NCBI GenBank assembly: GCA_031292145.1 | Contig: JARLHR010000204.1 | Location: forward strand, 1 to 64,000 | Length of the DNA stretch: 64,000 nucleotides | Direction: 5' to 3' | DNA from: Clostridium sp. | GTDB lineage: Bacteria > Bacillota > Clostridia > Clostridiales > Clostridiaceae | In this document: positions 62,662-64,000 of the stretch, piece after piece | Layout: each line of letters opens with the position of its first letter | Numbering within the stretch: the first letter of the stretch is position 1 | The notes under the pieces: model-generated | The model's input: the letters and a program-made list of their open reading frames with translations, nothing else | Told to the model about the DNA's origin: nothing | Database searches by the model: none | Program-made: the position numbers and the translations under genes

Positions 62662-62681
62662 ATTAAGGCACATGAAAATAA
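62662..62681. repeat. Solo family 2 end
   Basis: TTAAGGCACATGAAAATAAG matches the family 2 terminal repeat, with no second end nearby. Confidence 0.5.
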
Positions 62682-62706
62682 GTATATCTTAAAAGTATAT
62701 ATAACC

Positions 62707-64000
62707 TTAATCAAAGTAGATATCTGAAAATTCTATATTAAGAGTATCTACTAAGCTGCTAGAATTTTCAGTTTGATTCTGTGGCTTTTGAAGTTGATTT
62801 TCATGTAGCTTTTTCACTGGGAACTCGATAATGAATTTGCTGCCCTTTCCAAGTTCACTAGTTAATGAAATTTTCCCATCATGCAATTCAACAAATGATT
62901 TTACAATAGAAAGTCCTATACCAGTTCCTTCATTTTTTCTTGTAAATGTGTTATCAATTTGCTGAAATTTTTCAAAAATCATTTCTTTCTTTTCTGCAGG
63001 TACTCCAATCCCTGTATCTTCGATAGAAACTATAACACTATCGGTTTTATTTAAAATTTTTACAAATATGCATCCCTTCTTTGGTGTAAACTTTATTGCA
63101 TTAGAAAGTAAGTTTAGTAATATTCTTTCAATCTTATCCGGATCTACAGCTATAATTTTCTCTTCCTCATCTGTATCAAATATTATCGTTATTCCCTTTA
63201 ATTTAGCATACTCTACTACAGAAATTGTTATATCCTCAACTAAACTTACAATATTAAGATTTTTAAGGTCAAGTTTTCTAAAACCAGCATCAAATTTTGT
63301 TACATCAATAATATTATTAACGAGTCTTAGCAATCGATAGCAATTCTGCTTAATTGTCCTAATATGATTAGATAGATTTTGTTTATTTTCAGATTCATTA
63401 CTATTAATGTTAACTTCAATTAACTGTATTCCACTTAAAATAACGGCAATAGGAGTTCTAAGTTCATGGCTTATATTTGCAATAAAATTACTCTTCGCTA
63501 TATTTGCATTGTCAGCTTCTGCCTTTGCATTTTTAAGTTCTAGTTCAGTCTTACTGTATCGCTCTATTTCTCCTTCAAGAATCCCATTTACCTCCTGGAG
63601 GATAAGGTTCGTTCTCTCAAGCTCCTTAGCTTTATCAGTATTAACTATTAGATTACTAGTTTCACCAATTTTACTCATCAAAGCCGACTCTTCACTAGAT
63701 GTATTAACAAGAAACTGATTTTTTAAAATATTTACTTCCTCTATTGTCTGCTTTGCTATTTTTAGCTCATCTTCAGATTTTTTTCTTTCAGATATATTCA
63801 TATGAATTCCAGACATTCGGATTGGTTTATCGTGTTCGTCCCACTCAATTACCCTGCCTCTATCTTTTATCCATACCCAATCTCCACTTTTATGTTTTAA
63901 TCTCAGCTCACATTCATACCAATATATTTTTTTTGAAAAACATTGTTCTATACATTCCATCACTCTAGAAGTATCCTCAGGATGGATTAATTTTATCCAT
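62707..64000 (-). CDS. PAS-domain sensor histidine kinase (5' end outside the window)
   Basis: The last ~430 residues; the frame stays open to the window edge (WIKLIHPEDTSRVMEC continues the PAS fold), so the start lies beyond 64000. A PAS/PAC domain (GDWVWIKDRGRVIEWDEHDK) is followed by a coiled coil, the HisKA box ISHELRTPIAV and an ATPase domain with NLLSNAIKFTP, EDTGIGVP and GTGIGLSIVKS. It ends in LNIEFSDIYFD, like the kinase at 18670-20544, and the two share most of their core sequence. Confidence 0.9.
   Translation of the reverse strand, partial: WIKLIHPEDTSRVMECIEQCFSKKIYWYECELRLKHKSGDWVWIKDRGRVIEWDEHDKPIRMSGIHMNISERKKSEDELKIAKQTIEEVNILKNQFLVNTSSEESALMSKIGETSNLIVNTDKAKELERTNLILQEVNGILEGEIERYSKTELELKNAKAEADNANIAKSNFIANISHELRTPIAVILSGIQLIEVNINSNESENKQNLSNHIRTIKQNCYRLLRLVNNIIDVTKFDAGFRKLDLKNLNIVSLVEDITISVVEYAKLKGITIIFDTDEEEKIIAVDPDKIERILLNLLSNAIKFTPKKGCIFVKILNKTDSVIVSIEDTGIGVPAEKKEMIFEKFQQIDNTFTRKNEGTGIGLSIVKSFVELHDGKISLTSELGKGSKFIIEFPVKKLHENQLQKPQNQTENSSSLVDTLNIEFSDIYFD

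Overview
The window is low-GC DNA with strong AGGAGG-type ribosome binding sites, SigA-like promoters and U-tailed terminators. Its gene content points to a solventogenic Clostridium of the C. beijerinckii / saccharoperbutylacetonicum type: an uptake-type NiFe hydrogenase, orphan galactose-binding proteins, many sensor kinases, a ppsR-independent DAHP synthase, BioY/BioB and an agr-like peptide locus. The species is an inference. I see no rRNA, tRNA, prophage, CRISPR array or intact transposase. About 55 genes are supported.

Layout. 1-6.7 kb holds small accessory genes: a methyltransferase, a HEPN-domain protein, an ACT-domain protein behind a ykkC-class riboswitch, an orphan sugar-binding protein preceded by a helically phased TGGTTA array, and a flavin reductase. 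6.8-11.3 kb is a minus-strand operon of two cytochrome b5-like proteins, NiFe hydrogenase small and large subunits and their maturation protease. 11.7-13.4 kb is an ECF sigma/anti-sigma pair. 13.7-18.5 kb holds a second orphan sugar-binding protein, DAHP synthase, a histidinol-phosphatase-like PHP protein, a DUF503 protein and a YhaM-type exonuclease. 18.7-31.7 kb holds a sensor kinase, an NlpC/P60 hydrolase, PRPP synthetase, an ABC ATPase, a Suv3-like helicase and a sigma/anti-sigma/ABC-exporter operon. 32.5-36.9 kb has a chemoreceptor, peptidase T and an EF-hand-like membrane protein.

36.9-39.0 kb contains the most unusual locus. A 42-residue AgrD-like peptide gene with its own SigA promoter is followed by a seven-helix AgrC-like kinase that lacks a phospho-acceptor histidine, and then by a 55-residue protein with a paralogue at 45.6 kb. 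No agrB or agrA is nearby. 39-47 kb holds an FMN-binding protein, a TetR regulator with a 51-bp palindrome, a CE2-like esterase, a soluble chemoreceptor, a DUF3810 metalloprotease-like protein and an MFS transporter. 47.8-51.7 kb carries agmatine deiminase, N-carbamoylputrescine amidase and aspartate 4-decarboxylase. 52-64 kb carries YjdM, a terminated structured RNA (6S candidate), a SIMPL protein, bioB-bioY under a BirA box, a flavodoxin/HxlR pair, an ECF S component, a NUDIX hydrolase, an SPFH (flotillin) protein, a GNAT enzyme and a sensor kinase cut by the window edge.

Two interspersed repeat families run through the intergenic spaces. Family 1 is a large hairpin bounded by ACCGAAAT and ATTTCTAGT, with constant core segments and variable but always complementary arms. 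Family 2 is a MITE-like element with TA-flanked AAGGCACA ends and AACAAGTCC inner repeats, in full (~165 bp), medium (~70-100 bp) and mini (~40 bp) forms.
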